Shown piece after piece: positions 42,648 through 51,167 of a stretch of 64,000 bases of DNA. The notes beneath the pieces are model-generated. The model was not told where the DNA came from. It was given only the letters and a program-made list of their open reading frames with translations, and did not search any database. The stretch covers positions 42,814-106,813 of the forward strand of contig JACKMZ010000011.1 in assembly GCA_024235135.1 (NCBI GenBank). The letters run 5' to 3'. The stretch comes from Gammaproteobacteria bacterium (GTDB taxonomy: Bacteria > Pseudomonadota > Gammaproteobacteria > Competibacterales > Competibacteraceae). Position 1 is the stretch's first letter. Each line of letters begins with the position of its first letter. Position numbers and translations under genes: made by a program.

Positions 42648-43130
42648 TCAGTGATGATGGCCGCCGGGGCCATGCACGTGACCGTGCTGCATTTCTTCCT
42701 CCGTCGCTTCACGCACATCAATCACCTTGACCTGGAAATTCAAAGTGACGCCGGCCAGAGGATGATTGCCATCGACCGTGACCTCGTCCCCTTCGACGTT
42801 GGCGATCGTCACCAGCATGCCTTGCCCGTCGCCGCCCTGGGCGCGGAACTGCATGCCAGGTTGCAAAGCGACATCCGCCGGGAACTTGTCGCGTTCCACG
42901 GTGAAGAGCTTGCCCTCGTCATGCGCTCCATAGGCGTCCTCGGGCGCCACCGAAACGGAAAATTCATCGCCAGCCACCTTAGTGTCCAACGCGCTTTCCA
43001 AACCCGGAATGATGTTATGGGAGCCGTGCAGATAGGCGAAATCACCGCTTTGAGACTCATCGATCACATTGCCGGCCTCATCGGTGAGGGTATAGTCGAG
43101 GGTGACGACTTTGTTTGCTGAAATTTGCAT
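42648..43130 (-). CDS. slyD: FKBP-type peptidyl-prolyl isomerase SlyD
   Basis: A 160-residue cytosolic protein. The FKBP core begins MQISANKVVTLDYTLTDEAGNVIDES and continues FAYLHGSHNIIPGLESAL, with the insert-in-flap domain at about 70-120 and LAGVTLNFQVKVIDVREAT. The tail HGHVHGPGGHHH is the metal-binding His-rich end. SlyD assists proline isomerisation and folding, and delivers nickel to hydrogenase maturation in enterobacteria. It is the shorter metal tail type. Divergent from the rhodanese-like gene. Confidence 0.95.
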   Translation of the reverse strand: MQISANKVVTLDYTLTDEAGNVIDESQSGDFAYLHGSHNIIPGLESALDTKVAGDEFSVSVAPEDAYGAHDEGKLFTVERDKFPADVALQPGMQFRAQGGDGQGMLVTIANVEGDEVTVDGNHPLAGVTLNFQVKVIDVREATEEEMQHGHVHGPGGHHH

Positions 43131-43439
43131 CGTAGAACTCCTGTGGTGGGACTGGATGCGTAGGCCGGGCGCTTCGCGGGAACCAGCCTACTTAAAGGAC
43201 AGGGGAGAAAAGGCGAAAGTGCGCCTTGAGATTGAAAAGACCCGGACACGTCGGGGTAGCTTATCAATGAATGCCATTGGACGAAAACAAAATCGATCCG
43301 TAACAGGGCAATCGTCCTGTCGATGTAGCGGGTTTTCCCCGGTGGAAGCCAGTGTCTCCACTGCGTTCAGCTTGGGGTAAACTCATGGAAACCGACAGCT
43401 AATCCGCCTTAGAACCGTTGATCCCGAGGGAGATGGCCC
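43131..43439. other. Divergent intergenic region
   Basis: About 310 bp between slyD and the rhodanese-like gene, carrying both promoters. GAGGGAG precedes the ATG at 43440. No other feature was recognised. Confidence 0.5.
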
Positions 43440-44051
43440 ATGAGTAACACCCCTAAACGTCTGTTGACCGGCCTATTGAGCCTGATACTCGCCGCCTGCG
43501 CCACCGCACAGGGGGATTCCGACAATGTCATGGCGACGTTGGCCAGCAAACAGATCGTCGACCAACCCTATGGTTGGGAAGATCAAGACTGGAACAAGAG
43601 CGCCCCAACGCAATACAAGATCGAACCCTATCACCTGCCAACGCCGACGATTCATCCCGGCGCCCAATTAATCCGCACCTATGCTTTGCGCGAATTGATC
43701 CTCTCCTCCGAGCACCCTGTGGTTATCAATGTGTTGGGCACGGCGGGCTCGCCGGTCCAGACTGAAGGCATCCCAGCCTCGGTCTGGCTACCAGGCGCGG
43801 GTTTGGCCGATCTCGACGAGGAAAAGGATCGACGTTTCGGCGAGGCGTTGAAAAAGCTCACTGGCGGAGATCCGAACAAGCCACTGGTGTTCTATTGCCT
43901 CGACGCCCGCTGCTGGCTCTCCTATAACGCGGCGTTGCGGGCGCAGCATTGGGGATATAGCAACATCTACTGGTATCGAGGCGGCATTTATGCGTGGTGG
44001 AAGGCGGATTTGCCGATCATTACCCAATCCGTCGCATATAATTTCCTGTAG
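43440..44051 (+). CDS. Rhodanese-like lipoprotein with CxxxxCW motif
   Basis: A 203-residue protein with a lipoprotein signal (LLTGLLSLILAAC). The rhodanese-like fold appears from PVVINVLGTAG to AWWKADLP, with the loop FYCLDARCWLSYNAALRA carrying the two cysteines and Trp. This fits the PQQ-dependent-catabolism-associated CXXCW family, in which such proteins sit near quinoprotein dehydrogenases. No pqq gene is in the window. A sulfur- or quinoprotein-linked periplasmic role is plausible but not shown. Monocistronic, 356 bp before the MASE1 gene. Confidence 0.78.
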   Translation: MSNTPKRLLTGLLSLILAACATAQGDSDNVMATLASKQIVDQPYGWEDQDWNKSAPTQYKIEPYHLPTPTIHPGAQLIRTYALRELILSSEHPVVINVLGTAGSPVQTEGIPASVWLPGAGLADLDEEKDRRFGEALKKLTGGDPNKPLVFYCLDARCWLSYNAALRAQHWGYSNIYWYRGGIYAWWKADLPIITQSVAYNFL

Positions 44052-44407
44052 CTATCCGCTAGGGATCGTTAGCGGTAACGGCGATGCATAAATCTCATGA
44101 ATAACGCAATTGCCGATATCGCTGCCGCGCCGATCGCGCGACGCCGAACGTGGCGACATCATCCGGGCTTGGCAAGACGGTTCCCCCAATGCCGGGGGAT
44201 GCGCCTTGTCGGAATCCACCGACTCCAAGTTCGAGACGAGGACCGCTCCACGGCGACTCTGGTTAGGAACTGAGTAAGGCATAGGATGCGACCTTGTAAT
44301 TTGGGATTCATCCAGAATTTCGATATTCACAGCAGCCTGCCAATCAAGCCACCCCCATATCCGCATCACAATAAGAAGGCGATGGGGCAGTCAAAAGGAG
44401 GTGTCTG
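44052..44407. other. Intergenic region upstream of the MASE1 gene
   Basis: A 356-bp stretch with no convincing ORF. It ends with the strong AGGAGG site at 44396-44401 that drives translation of the GGDEF/EAL protein. Confidence 0.5.
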
Positions 44408-46930
44408 TTGTTTGTGATTGTGCGATATATCCTGATCGTGTCCCTGCTGACCGGCTTCTATTACCTGGCTGGGCAAGTGGGATTGTATCTGCATGTCGTG
44501 TACGCCGACCTGACGCCCCTTTGGCCCCCTTCAGGTTTCGCTGTCGCGTTACTTTGGGCGTATGGGAAACGGTGGTGGCCGGTCATTCCCTGCGGGGAGA
44601 TCGCTATCGCCTGGATGCTCGGGCAACCGTTGACGGTGGGAATGGGCGGAGGCGCCGCGCAACTTGTGGAAGCCCTCATGGCGTATTTCGCGTTACAGGC
44701 CCTGCATGTCCGCAAGCCGTTGGACAGCACCCGCGATGTTCTCAATTTCACGCTATTCGGCGCCGTTCTTCCAGCGGCAGTCGGAGCCTCTGTCGGTCTG
44801 GCCGGATGGCAACTGAACGCTTTCGTATCGTCAGGCGCCCATTTTTCCTCCTGGTTCACATGGTGGCTGGGAGACGCCATGGGAATTCTGATCATGACCC
44901 CGTTTGTGGTCTGCTGGACACATTGGCCCTTGCTATCCCTACGAATATTCACCCACTGGCTGGTGATGTTCGTGTTGCTATTGGCGTGTTCCGTCGGCTT
45001 GTTCTGGATCGCGCCCGAGCAAAGTCACAGCCTGTTTTTTCTTTTGCAGTCGTTCATGGTGCTGGCTGCCCTGCGCGTGGGACTGGTCGGCGTCACCAGC
45101 ACGGCGGTGTTATTGGCCGGGTTGGTGCTGGGCATGAATCGGGAACTCGCGCAGGATGATTTCATTGCGGCCGTTAGAATCACATTCGTCGGCGTCAGCG
45201 CGTTGACGGGTTATTTGATTGCCGCCATCCTGGCCGAGGGTCTTCGCTCGCGGGATCAACTAGCCATGGAAAAGGAACGGGCCTGGATCACCCTGCAATC
45301 CATCGTCGAAGGCGTCATCTCCACCAATATCCAGGGCCAGGTTCAATTTCTGAATACGGCGGCCGAGGAAATGACGGGGTGGTCCTACGCCCAAGCCAAG
45401 GGTTTGCCGATCGAAATGATATGGCCGGTGGAAATTTCGCCCGCCGTGGCGCAGGGGCTGCATCCCATACGCCGCCTTCTAAAGGAAAACACAAGGCAGG
45501 GACCGCCTCGGACCGGCCAGTTGCGCAATCACCGAGGTCGATCGCTGGCCATCGAATTCACCATCGTGGCCCTGTGCAAGCCGACGGACGAAGAATCGGG
45601 GGCCGTGATCACCTTTCGGGACGTCACGGAGGAAAACCGTATTCGTGACGAACTGGCCTATCAAGCCGAGCATGACCGTCTCACGGGTCTGGTGAATCGA
45701 GCCTCTTTCGAAAACAGGCTGTATGCCCTGACCAAGCGCAACGGAATCACGCCGCTCAAAGCCCTGCTTTATCTGGATCTCGATCAGTTCAAGCTGATCA
45801 ACGACACCTGTGGTCATGAGGTGGGCGATCATTTACTGGCGAATCTCAGCCGACAACTCCGTAACGTGGTGCCCGAACCGCATTGTCTGGCCCGACTGGG
45901 CGGCGATGAATTCGGCATTCTCGTCGTGAACTGCCCGGAAGATGAAGTCCTGGCCCTAGCGGAAGTCATTCGCCAAACCGTGGTGGACTACCGATACCGT
46001 ATGCAGGACCTCTCTTTTCAGGTTGGCGTCAGCATCGGGGTCGCTTTTTTCGTGGTGGGCGAGGATACGCCCTCCGCCTTGTTGAGCCGTGCCGACGTGG
46101 CCTGTCACATGGCCAAGGAACAGGGCCGCAATCGTATCCATTGCTATCGTAACGAGGATCTGGACATGTTACGGCGCCACGGCGAAATCCACTGGATTTC
46201 GCAGTTGCGGTCGGCCTTGGAGGAAGACCGGTTCCAACTCTATTACCAAAGAATTTTTCCCATCGCGGACGAGCAGGATCAAAACCCGCCTTCCCTGGAA
46301 ATTCTGCTGCGCCTGAAAGAAAACAATACGCTGGTGTCGCCCGCCACCTTCCTACCTGTTGCGGAACGTTACGGTTTCATGCCGGTGATCGACCGTTGGG
46401 TGTTGGAACAGACGTTTCGCCTGCTGGGCTCGGGCAACTCCGAAGGCCGGGTTTGCTGCGTCAATCTGACCGGCCCTACGCTGGACGACGAAGAATTCTT
46501 GGATTACATCCTGGGCTTGCAGGCTCGCTATGGCGTCAATCCCCATGATCTTTGCATGGAGGTCACGGAAACCCTGGCCATCAATCATCTCACCCGCGCC
46601 GTGAAAACCATGAAAGCCCTGAGCGCATTGGGCTATCGTTTCGCCCTGGACGATTTTGGAAGCGGCGTAGCCAGCTTCGGGTATCTTGAAGAACTGCCGG
46701 TGCATTTCGTCAAGATCGACGGGCGTTTCGTCAAACGCCTGAAGGAAGACAAAACCCACGTGCTTATCATTGAATCCCTGGCCAAACTGGCTCGCATGCG
46801 TGGCCTGGGATGCATCGCCGAGTGGGTGGAAACCGAGGACGTCATCGACGAACTCAAGCGGTTGGGCGTCGGCATGGCCCAGGGTTATTATTTGCATCGA
46901 CCCGAACCGCTGGAAACGACGTCAACCTGA
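44408..46930 (+). CDS. MASE1-PAS-GGDEF-EAL membrane protein
   Basis: 840 residues from a TTG start, with AGGAGG 6 bp upstream. Residues 1-280 are the MASE1 sensor with about eight TM helices (PLWPPSGFAVALLWAYG is a MASE1 hallmark). A PAS domain spans about 290-410 and ends VITFRDVTEEN. The GGDEF domain has intact GGDEF at 498-502 but no RxxD inhibitory site before it. The EAL domain (590-835) reads EIL at 631-633 in place of EAL, with Glu, NLTG Asn, EVTET, DDFGSG, KID and AEWVET retained. Both activities are plausible, with uncertain phosphodiesterase output. It makes or degrades c-di-GMP in response to an unknown signal. Confidence 0.93.
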   Translation: MFVIVRYILIVSLLTGFYYLAGQVGLYLHVVYADLTPLWPPSGFAVALLWAYGKRWWPVIPCGEIAIAWMLGQPLTVGMGGGAAQLVEALMAYFALQALHVRKPLDSTRDVLNFTLFGAVLPAAVGASVGLAGWQLNAFVSSGAHFSSWFTWWLGDAMGILIMTPFVVCWTHWPLLSLRIFTHWLVMFVLLLACSVGLFWIAPEQSHSLFFLLQSFMVLAALRVGLVGVTSTAVLLAGLVLGMNRELAQDDFIAAVRITFVGVSALTGYLIAAILAEGLRSRDQLAMEKERAWITLQSIVEGVISTNIQGQVQFLNTAAEEMTGWSYAQAKGLPIEMIWPVEISPAVAQGLHPIRRLLKENTRQGPPRTGQLRNHRGRSLAIEFTIVALCKPTDEESGAVITFRDVTEENRIRDELAYQAEHDRLTGLVNRASFENRLYALTKRNGITPLKALLYLDLDQFKLINDTCGHEVGDHLLANLSRQLRNVVPEPHCLARLGGDEFGILVVNCPEDEVLALAEVIRQTVVDYRYRMQDLSFQVGVSIGVAFFVVGEDTPSALLSRADVACHMAKEQGRNRIHCYRNEDLDMLRRHGEIHWISQLRSALEEDRFQLYYQRIFPIADEQDQNPPSLEILLRLKENNTLVSPATFLPVAERYGFMPVIDRWVLEQTFRLLGSGNSEGRVCCVNLTGPTLDDEEFLDYILGLQARYGVNPHDLCMEVTETLAINHLTRAVKTMKALSALGYRFALDDFGSGVASFGYLEELPVHFVKIDGRFVKRLKEDKTHVLIIESLAKLARMRGLGCIAEWVETEDVIDELKRLGVGMAQGYYLHRPEPLETTST

Positions 46931-46991
46931 TCCATTCATCGACGCAACCCCAACCCCGGCAAACGACCGGCGCGAACCCCCTTAATTCCGG

Positions 46992-47240
46992 GTGAAAAGA
47001 CTACTGGCCTACTTCATCGCGATCAGCCTGGTGTTCCTGCCCATCATGGGGCTGGCCGCGGCCGTCAGTCCCCGCTGGGTTCTACCCTTGATGATCGTGA
47101 TCGTCGGCTGGTTCATCTGGGGAGCCAAAATCATCGGCCAGCGCGAGTGGGACGCGCCGCAACCCGCCGTGGATCGCATCGACGTCGTCGCGGCCTTGCG
47201 TGTTTTGTGGTGGGCGGCGTGGTGGCCACGTTATTTGTAA
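46992..47240 (+). CDS. Small membrane protein
   Basis: An 82-residue protein from a GTG start 61 bp after the GGDEF/EAL gene. Two hydrophobic segments are clear (AYFIAISLVFLPIMGLAAAV and LPLMIVIVGWFIWGAKII), and the C-terminus ends in a Trp-rich VLWWAAWWPRYL. No family recognised. Its position suggests co-transcription with the c-di-GMP protein, but the function is unknown. Confidence 0.6.
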   Translation: MKRLLAYFIAISLVFLPIMGLAAAVSPRWVLPLMIVIVGWFIWGAKIIGQREWDAPQPAVDRIDVVAALRVLWWAAWWPRYL

Positions 47241-47391
47241 ATGTCCACCGAACACCCCGTAAACGCCGGATTACCTGACCATGCAAGGGACGATTCATCC
47301 GCATGGGTTTTGCCCGCCGAATCCAGTCGTTGGCAATGACACGCTCACCCAGGTAATTTATTCTTCCCGCCCACTTCGATAGGACCCCTTC

Positions 47392-48639
47392 ATGGCCTTC
47401 AGTCTGGACAGGTTTTACCAGGTCAACCGACGCGCCCTCATATGGCTGATCCTGTTGGGCCTTCTGTGGTTGCTGCGCGATTTTTTCGCCTTGGTGTTCA
47501 TGACTTTCGTGGTGGCCTTCACCGCTTTGTCATCCGTGCGTTTGTTGCAGAAACACCTAAAGGCGCCGTACACGCTGTCGCTGATCGGGGTTTATCTGGC
47601 TTTGCTGCTGCTTTTGACCATCTTCGTCAGTCTGGTCGTTCCCAACGTGGTGCGGGAAACCAACCGCTTTGCCGGCAATATCGGCGAGATTCAGCAAACT
47701 CTGATCGCGGTGAAAAGCCGCTTTTTCGAACAATATCCCGGCTGGCGGCGACCGTTCGTGGCTTATTTACGCAGTATCGTGGACGAGCAGTCACTGCAGT
47801 TGATCAATGGCCAACTGGAAGTGGAAGCCCGGCGCTCGGGCATTTCCGATCTGCAGCTCAAGCGTTTATCCGAACGCCCGCTCAACGGCCAGGATCAGGA
47901 ACCGAACAATCCCCTGCTACAAGCCCAGATCCAGCACTATCAGGCTCAGGAGGAGGAATTGCTCCTCGATTCGGTTTTCTCCGAGCAGCGAGCGCGATTC
48001 GCGGAATACATTCCCCGATTCATCAATCTGCTGTACCGAACGACGGTGACGGTGTTGCTGTCGCTGTTGTTCAGCTTTCTCGTTCTCGTGGATATACGGC
48101 GACTGTCACGGATGTTACGAAATCTTCAGGCTTCCCGGCTCAAGGATTTTTATGACGAAGCCGCGCAACCGATTCTGCGTTTCGCCAATATCGTGGGCCG
48201 CGCGATCCAGGTTCAAGCCGCCATCGCCCTGGTGAATACGGCGCTCACCGGTATCGGGCTGATGACCTTGGGGATTCCGTCCGTGTTGACCTTGTGTTTG
48301 ATGGTCTTCGCCTGCAGCTTCATTCCCGTCGCAGGCGTTTTCATCTCCACGACCCCCATCGTCCTGGTGGCCTTGAACAACGGCGGCATTTCCCTGAGTC
48401 TGGCGGTGATTCTGCTGATCACTTTCGTGCATCTCGTCGAGGGTTACGTGCTAAACCCCTGGATTTACGGCCAGCACTTGAGCCTCAATCCGGTTCTGGT
48501 GTTGATCATCCTGTTCGTGGGTTATCACAGCTTCGGTGTCTGGGGCATGGTGCTAGGCCTGCCTGTGACCTTGTATTTTCTCAACGACGTCTTCGGCGTG
48601 CAAAAAGATGCGATACCGCCGCCCCCCGCGAGCACCTGA
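47392..48639 (+). CDS. AI-2E-family (PerM-type) transporter
   Basis: A 415-residue inner-membrane protein. The first TM pair (RALIWLILLGLLWLLRDFFALVFMTFVVAFTAL) and the three-helix C-terminal block (LTLCLMVFACSFIPVAGVFIS, LAVILLITFVHLVEGYVLNPWI, NPVLVLIILFVGYHSFGVWGMVLGLPVTLYFLND) are the AI-2E transporter signature. A long cytosolic-helical insert (about 130-210) is larger than usual. Members export autoinducer-2 or act as sodium/proton antiporters; the substrate here is unknown. Confidence 0.88.
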   Translation: MAFSLDRFYQVNRRALIWLILLGLLWLLRDFFALVFMTFVVAFTALSSVRLLQKHLKAPYTLSLIGVYLALLLLLTIFVSLVVPNVVRETNRFAGNIGEIQQTLIAVKSRFFEQYPGWRRPFVAYLRSIVDEQSLQLINGQLEVEARRSGISDLQLKRLSERPLNGQDQEPNNPLLQAQIQHYQAQEEELLLDSVFSEQRARFAEYIPRFINLLYRTTVTVLLSLLFSFLVLVDIRRLSRMLRNLQASRLKDFYDEAAQPILRFANIVGRAIQVQAAIALVNTALTGIGLMTLGIPSVLTLCLMVFACSFIPVAGVFISTTPIVLVALNNGGISLSLAVILLITFVHLVEGYVLNPWIYGQHLSLNPVLVLIILFVGYHSFGVWGMVLGLPVTLYFLNDVFGVQKDAIPPPPAST

Positions 48640-48913
48640 AGACTCCCGATTACCGCCGATTCCGAACAAAAGCCCGGCCCTGTTCGTCGAACAGATGGCC
48701 AGGCCCGGCGGCGTAATAGCGCCGATCCACGCTCCCCGCCTGCTCCAGCGCCGCTTCGACACAAGGAATGTCTACGATTATTCTGTCGGAAGCCCGTCGG
48801 CATCGCGCCCAGGCGGGCCGCGAATCGGGTCTACCGCGCCATTATCAGTTTCAGGCAAAGCCCAAGTTTGCGGGGCTGTCAAGCCCAAAACGGATTTTCG
48901 ACTCGTGATGTTG

Positions 48914-48943
48914 TTGATCGCATGAGCGTTCTATGGCTATACT
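48914..48943 (+). promoter_or_regulatory. Sigma-70-like promoter
   Basis: TTGATC (48914-48919) and TATACT (48938-48943) with an 18-bp spacer, 45 bp before the small ORF start. A transcript from here could read into the downstream meh gene. Confidence 0.5.
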
Positions 48944-48988
48944 GGCTGCGCAGTTCAGGCCGACAGCAATAGACAGGAGAGACCCTCT

Positions 48989-49069
48989 GTGCTGTCGTCG
49001 ATCGAATTGTCGAATAGGGAATGCCTCCGATCCCTGGGTAGTAACAGCGCAGGCTTTCCCAACGATTGA
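48989..49069 (+). CDS. Candidate 26-residue small protein or leader peptide
   Basis: GTG start with AGGAGAG 7 bp upstream, followed by 25 sense codons and TGA. The peptide begins MLSSIELSNRECLRSL. A promoter-like sequence and a downstream hairpin (49183-49202) frame it. Such a unit could be a small gene or a leader for the following operon. No homologue is recognised, and the ORF is short enough to be chance. Confidence 0.3.
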   Translation: MLSSIELSNRECLRSLGSNSAGFPND

Positions 49070-49182
49070 GGGCATCCTTCTCTGGCAGCGGTGATTCCAT
49101 CCCATCCCTTCTGGATTCCGCCAACCCTGCCCGGCGCAAAACGCCGCACCCTTACCACCCGCCCATGGGATTCGTTCAGGAT

Positions 49183-49202
49183 TTCCGTGACTGTTCACGG
49201 AA
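49183..49202 (+). terminator. Hairpin followed by T-run
   Basis: TTCCGTGA and TCACGGAA form a perfect 8-bp stem with loop CTGT; CGGCGTTTTTG follows. It may terminate the transcript from 48943 or attenuate entry into the meh-mcl-mct operon. Confidence 0.5.
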
Positions 49203-49331
49203 CGGCGTTTTTGTGCTTTTGGAACCGATTCGCCGAAATATTGGGTATCTGGATAAGGTCATCCAGTTCGTTTTGCGTCAAAAATTGCTCGAAGAGCCTC
49301 CACAACACATTGATTACCTAGAGATAATCAA

Positions 49332-50174
49332 ATGAGTCCAAGTGATCTGCAAAACTGGGTAGGCAAACAGGAAGAGATCCGGGACCGTGCTTTTCCCACC
49401 CCGGTGAAAGCACTGTCCCTCACCTTGAATTATCGTGATTTCCCCATCCAGGAGGGCGATCCGCTGCCCGAACTCTGGCATTGGCTGTATTTTCTGCCGA
49501 TGGCGACCATGGCCGAGGTAGGCCCCGACGGACACCCCAAGCGCGGCGGTTTCCTCCCACCCATCGATCTCGAACGGCGGATGTGGGCCAGTGGCAAGCT
49601 GGAGTTCCAGCAGGATCTTCTGATTGGCGATACCCTCACCAAAGTCTCGGAGATACGCCGGGTTTCCGAGAAAGAAGGCAAGGCCGGCAAGATGGTGTTC
49701 GTGACGGTCCAACATCGGATCGGGTCGGCACGGGGCGTGGCCGTGGAGGAAACGCAGGACATCGTCTACCTGCCCATGCCCAAGTCCTTCGTGCAACCGC
49801 CGCCCAATCCGCTGCCGGACGATGTCCAGTGGAAGGAGGAATATCCCGTCGATCCGGTGCTGCTGTTCCGCTTCTCGGCGCTGACCTTCAACGGCCACAA
49901 GATTCACTACGATTGGCGCTACGCGACCGAGGTCGAGAAATACCCCGGTCTGGTCGTGCATGGACCGTTGCAAGCCCTTCTGTTGTTCGAATTCGCTAAA
50001 CGGCAGTGCCCCGGCAAGAAGCCGGCCCAGTTCAGTTTCCGGGCTACTCGGCCGCTGTTCGAGTTCGATACCGTTTATCTCTGCGGTAGAACTCAGGCGG
50101 ACGGTCGCGTCGAACTGTTTACCGCCAACGGCGACGGCAATGTCAGCATGCAAGCCACCATGGTTTGGCGATAA
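49332..50174 (+). CDS. meh: Mesaconyl-C4-CoA (3-methylfumaryl-CoA) hydratase-like protein
   Basis: A 280-residue double hot-dog protein. Its N-terminal half is a FAS1-like dehydratase domain (LPELWHWLYFLPMATMAEVGPDGHPKRGGFLPPIDLERRMWASGKL). The C-terminal half is MaoC-like with KIHYDWRYATEVEKYPGLVVHGPL, where Asp194 and His210 are the probable catalytic pair. In Chloroflexus, Meh hydrates mesaconyl-C4-CoA to (S)-citramalyl-CoA. Itaconyl-CoA hydratase is a related alternative. It is the first gene of the three-gene cluster; the next gene starts 15 bp after its stop. Confidence 0.82.
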   Translation: MSPSDLQNWVGKQEEIRDRAFPTPVKALSLTLNYRDFPIQEGDPLPELWHWLYFLPMATMAEVGPDGHPKRGGFLPPIDLERRMWASGKLEFQQDLLIGDTLTKVSEIRRVSEKEGKAGKMVFVTVQHRIGSARGVAVEETQDIVYLPMPKSFVQPPPNPLPDDVQWKEEYPVDPVLLFRFSALTFNGHKIHYDWRYATEVEKYPGLVVHGPLQALLLFEFAKRQCPGKKPAQFSFRATRPLFEFDTVYLCGRTQADGRVELFTANGDGNVSMQATMVWR

Positions 50175-50189
50175 GGTTTGGAGAGAGCC

Positions 50190-51110
50190 ATGTCTGAACG
50201 CTTAGAACGCTCCGTATTGCTAGTGCCCGCTTCCAACTGGAAAATGATCGAGAAGACCGCGGCGTCAGCGGCCGACGCCGTCTGCATCGATCTGGAAGAC
50301 GCCGTGGCGCCCGAGGAAAAGGAAGCCAGCCGCGGCAATATCGTCCGGGCCTTCACGGAACTGGATTTCGGCCGGAAACTACGTATGTACCGGATGAACG
50401 GCCTGGATACCGGGTTTGCCTACCGGGACCTCATCGACATCGTGGAAGCCGCGGGCGAGCACGTCGATCTGATTGTCGTACCCAAGGTCAATCGGCCCGA
50501 AGACGTGCATTTCGTGGACACCTTGCTGAGCCAGGTGGAAAGCCATCGTCGTATCGCCAAACGCATCGGGATCGAGGCGCTGATCGAAACCGCGCTGGGT
50601 TGCGTGAATATTCGGGAAATCGCCGCCAGTTGCGAACGCCTGGAAGGCTTCGTCTACGGCTCCGGGGATTATGCGGCCTCGGTGCGCATGCCCATGGCGT
50701 CCATCGGCGAATTCGACGACAACGACCGGCTTTATCCCGGTCATCGCTGGCATCATGTCATGCACTCCATCGTCGGCGCGGCGCGAGCCTACAACAAGCG
50801 GGCCGTCGACGGGCCTTTCGCCGGCATCAAGGACTCCGTGGGTCTGGAGCGTGCCTGTAACATCGGCCGGGCCATGGGTTTCGACGGCAAGTGGTGCATC
50901 CATCCCAGCCAGGTCGAAGCCGCCAACCGTATTTTCGTCCCTTCCGACAAGGATATTCAGTGGGCGAGCACCGTTCTGCAAACCTATGAGGAAGCCCAAG
51001 CACAGGGCAAAGGCGCGATCAGCGTGCAGGGCAAGATGATCGATGTCGCCTCCCTGCGCATGTGCCGGACCATCGTCGAGAAAGCAAAATTGGCCGGGCT
51101 TCTGGACTGA
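50190..51110 (+). CDS. mcl: Malyl-CoA/beta-methylmalyl-CoA/citramalyl-CoA lyase
   Basis: 306 residues from ATG 50190, with GGAGAGAG at 3-10 bp; the TTG 12 bp earlier is open but without better support. It is a CitE-like/HpcH-family TIM barrel: VCIDLEDAVAPEEK with Mg-binding acidic residues, Arg68 in YRMN, Glu133 in ALIETALG, Asp160 in GSGDYAAS, and KWCIHPSQV. It cleaves (S)-citramalyl-CoA to acetyl-CoA and pyruvate, and in the 3-hydroxypropionate bicycle also malyl-CoA and beta-methylmalyl-CoA. Which reactions it favours cannot be read from sequence. Clustered between the hydratase and the CoA transferase. Confidence 0.88.
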   Translation: MSERLERSVLLVPASNWKMIEKTAASAADAVCIDLEDAVAPEEKEASRGNIVRAFTELDFGRKLRMYRMNGLDTGFAYRDLIDIVEAAGEHVDLIVVPKVNRPEDVHFVDTLLSQVESHRRIAKRIGIEALIETALGCVNIREIAASCERLEGFVYGSGDYAASVRMPMASIGEFDDNDRLYPGHRWHHVMHSIVGAARAYNKRAVDGPFAGIKDSVGLERACNIGRAMGFDGKWCIHPSQVEAANRIFVPSDKDIQWASTVLQTYEEAQAQGKGAISVQGKMIDVASLRMCRTIVEKAKLAGLLD

Positions 51111-51167
51111 TCGTTGGCGCCTTTACACACGATAACGCACAAATCGAATTAACGACGGGAGAGAGTA

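Larger units (their letters stand above)
48640..49331. other. 692-bp region upstream of the meh-mcl-mct cluster
   Basis: Contains a sigma-70-like promoter, a 26-codon ORF with a good ribosome-binding site, and a hairpin (listed separately). Near 48673-48711 there is an imperfect GC-rich inverted repeat that may end transcription of the AI-2E gene. No larger gene is seen. Confidence 0.5.

Noticed and set aside
49314..50153. A 279-codon antisense frame opposite the meh gene
   Set aside because: The sense protein has clear FAS1-like and MaoC-like signatures; the antisense one has none.
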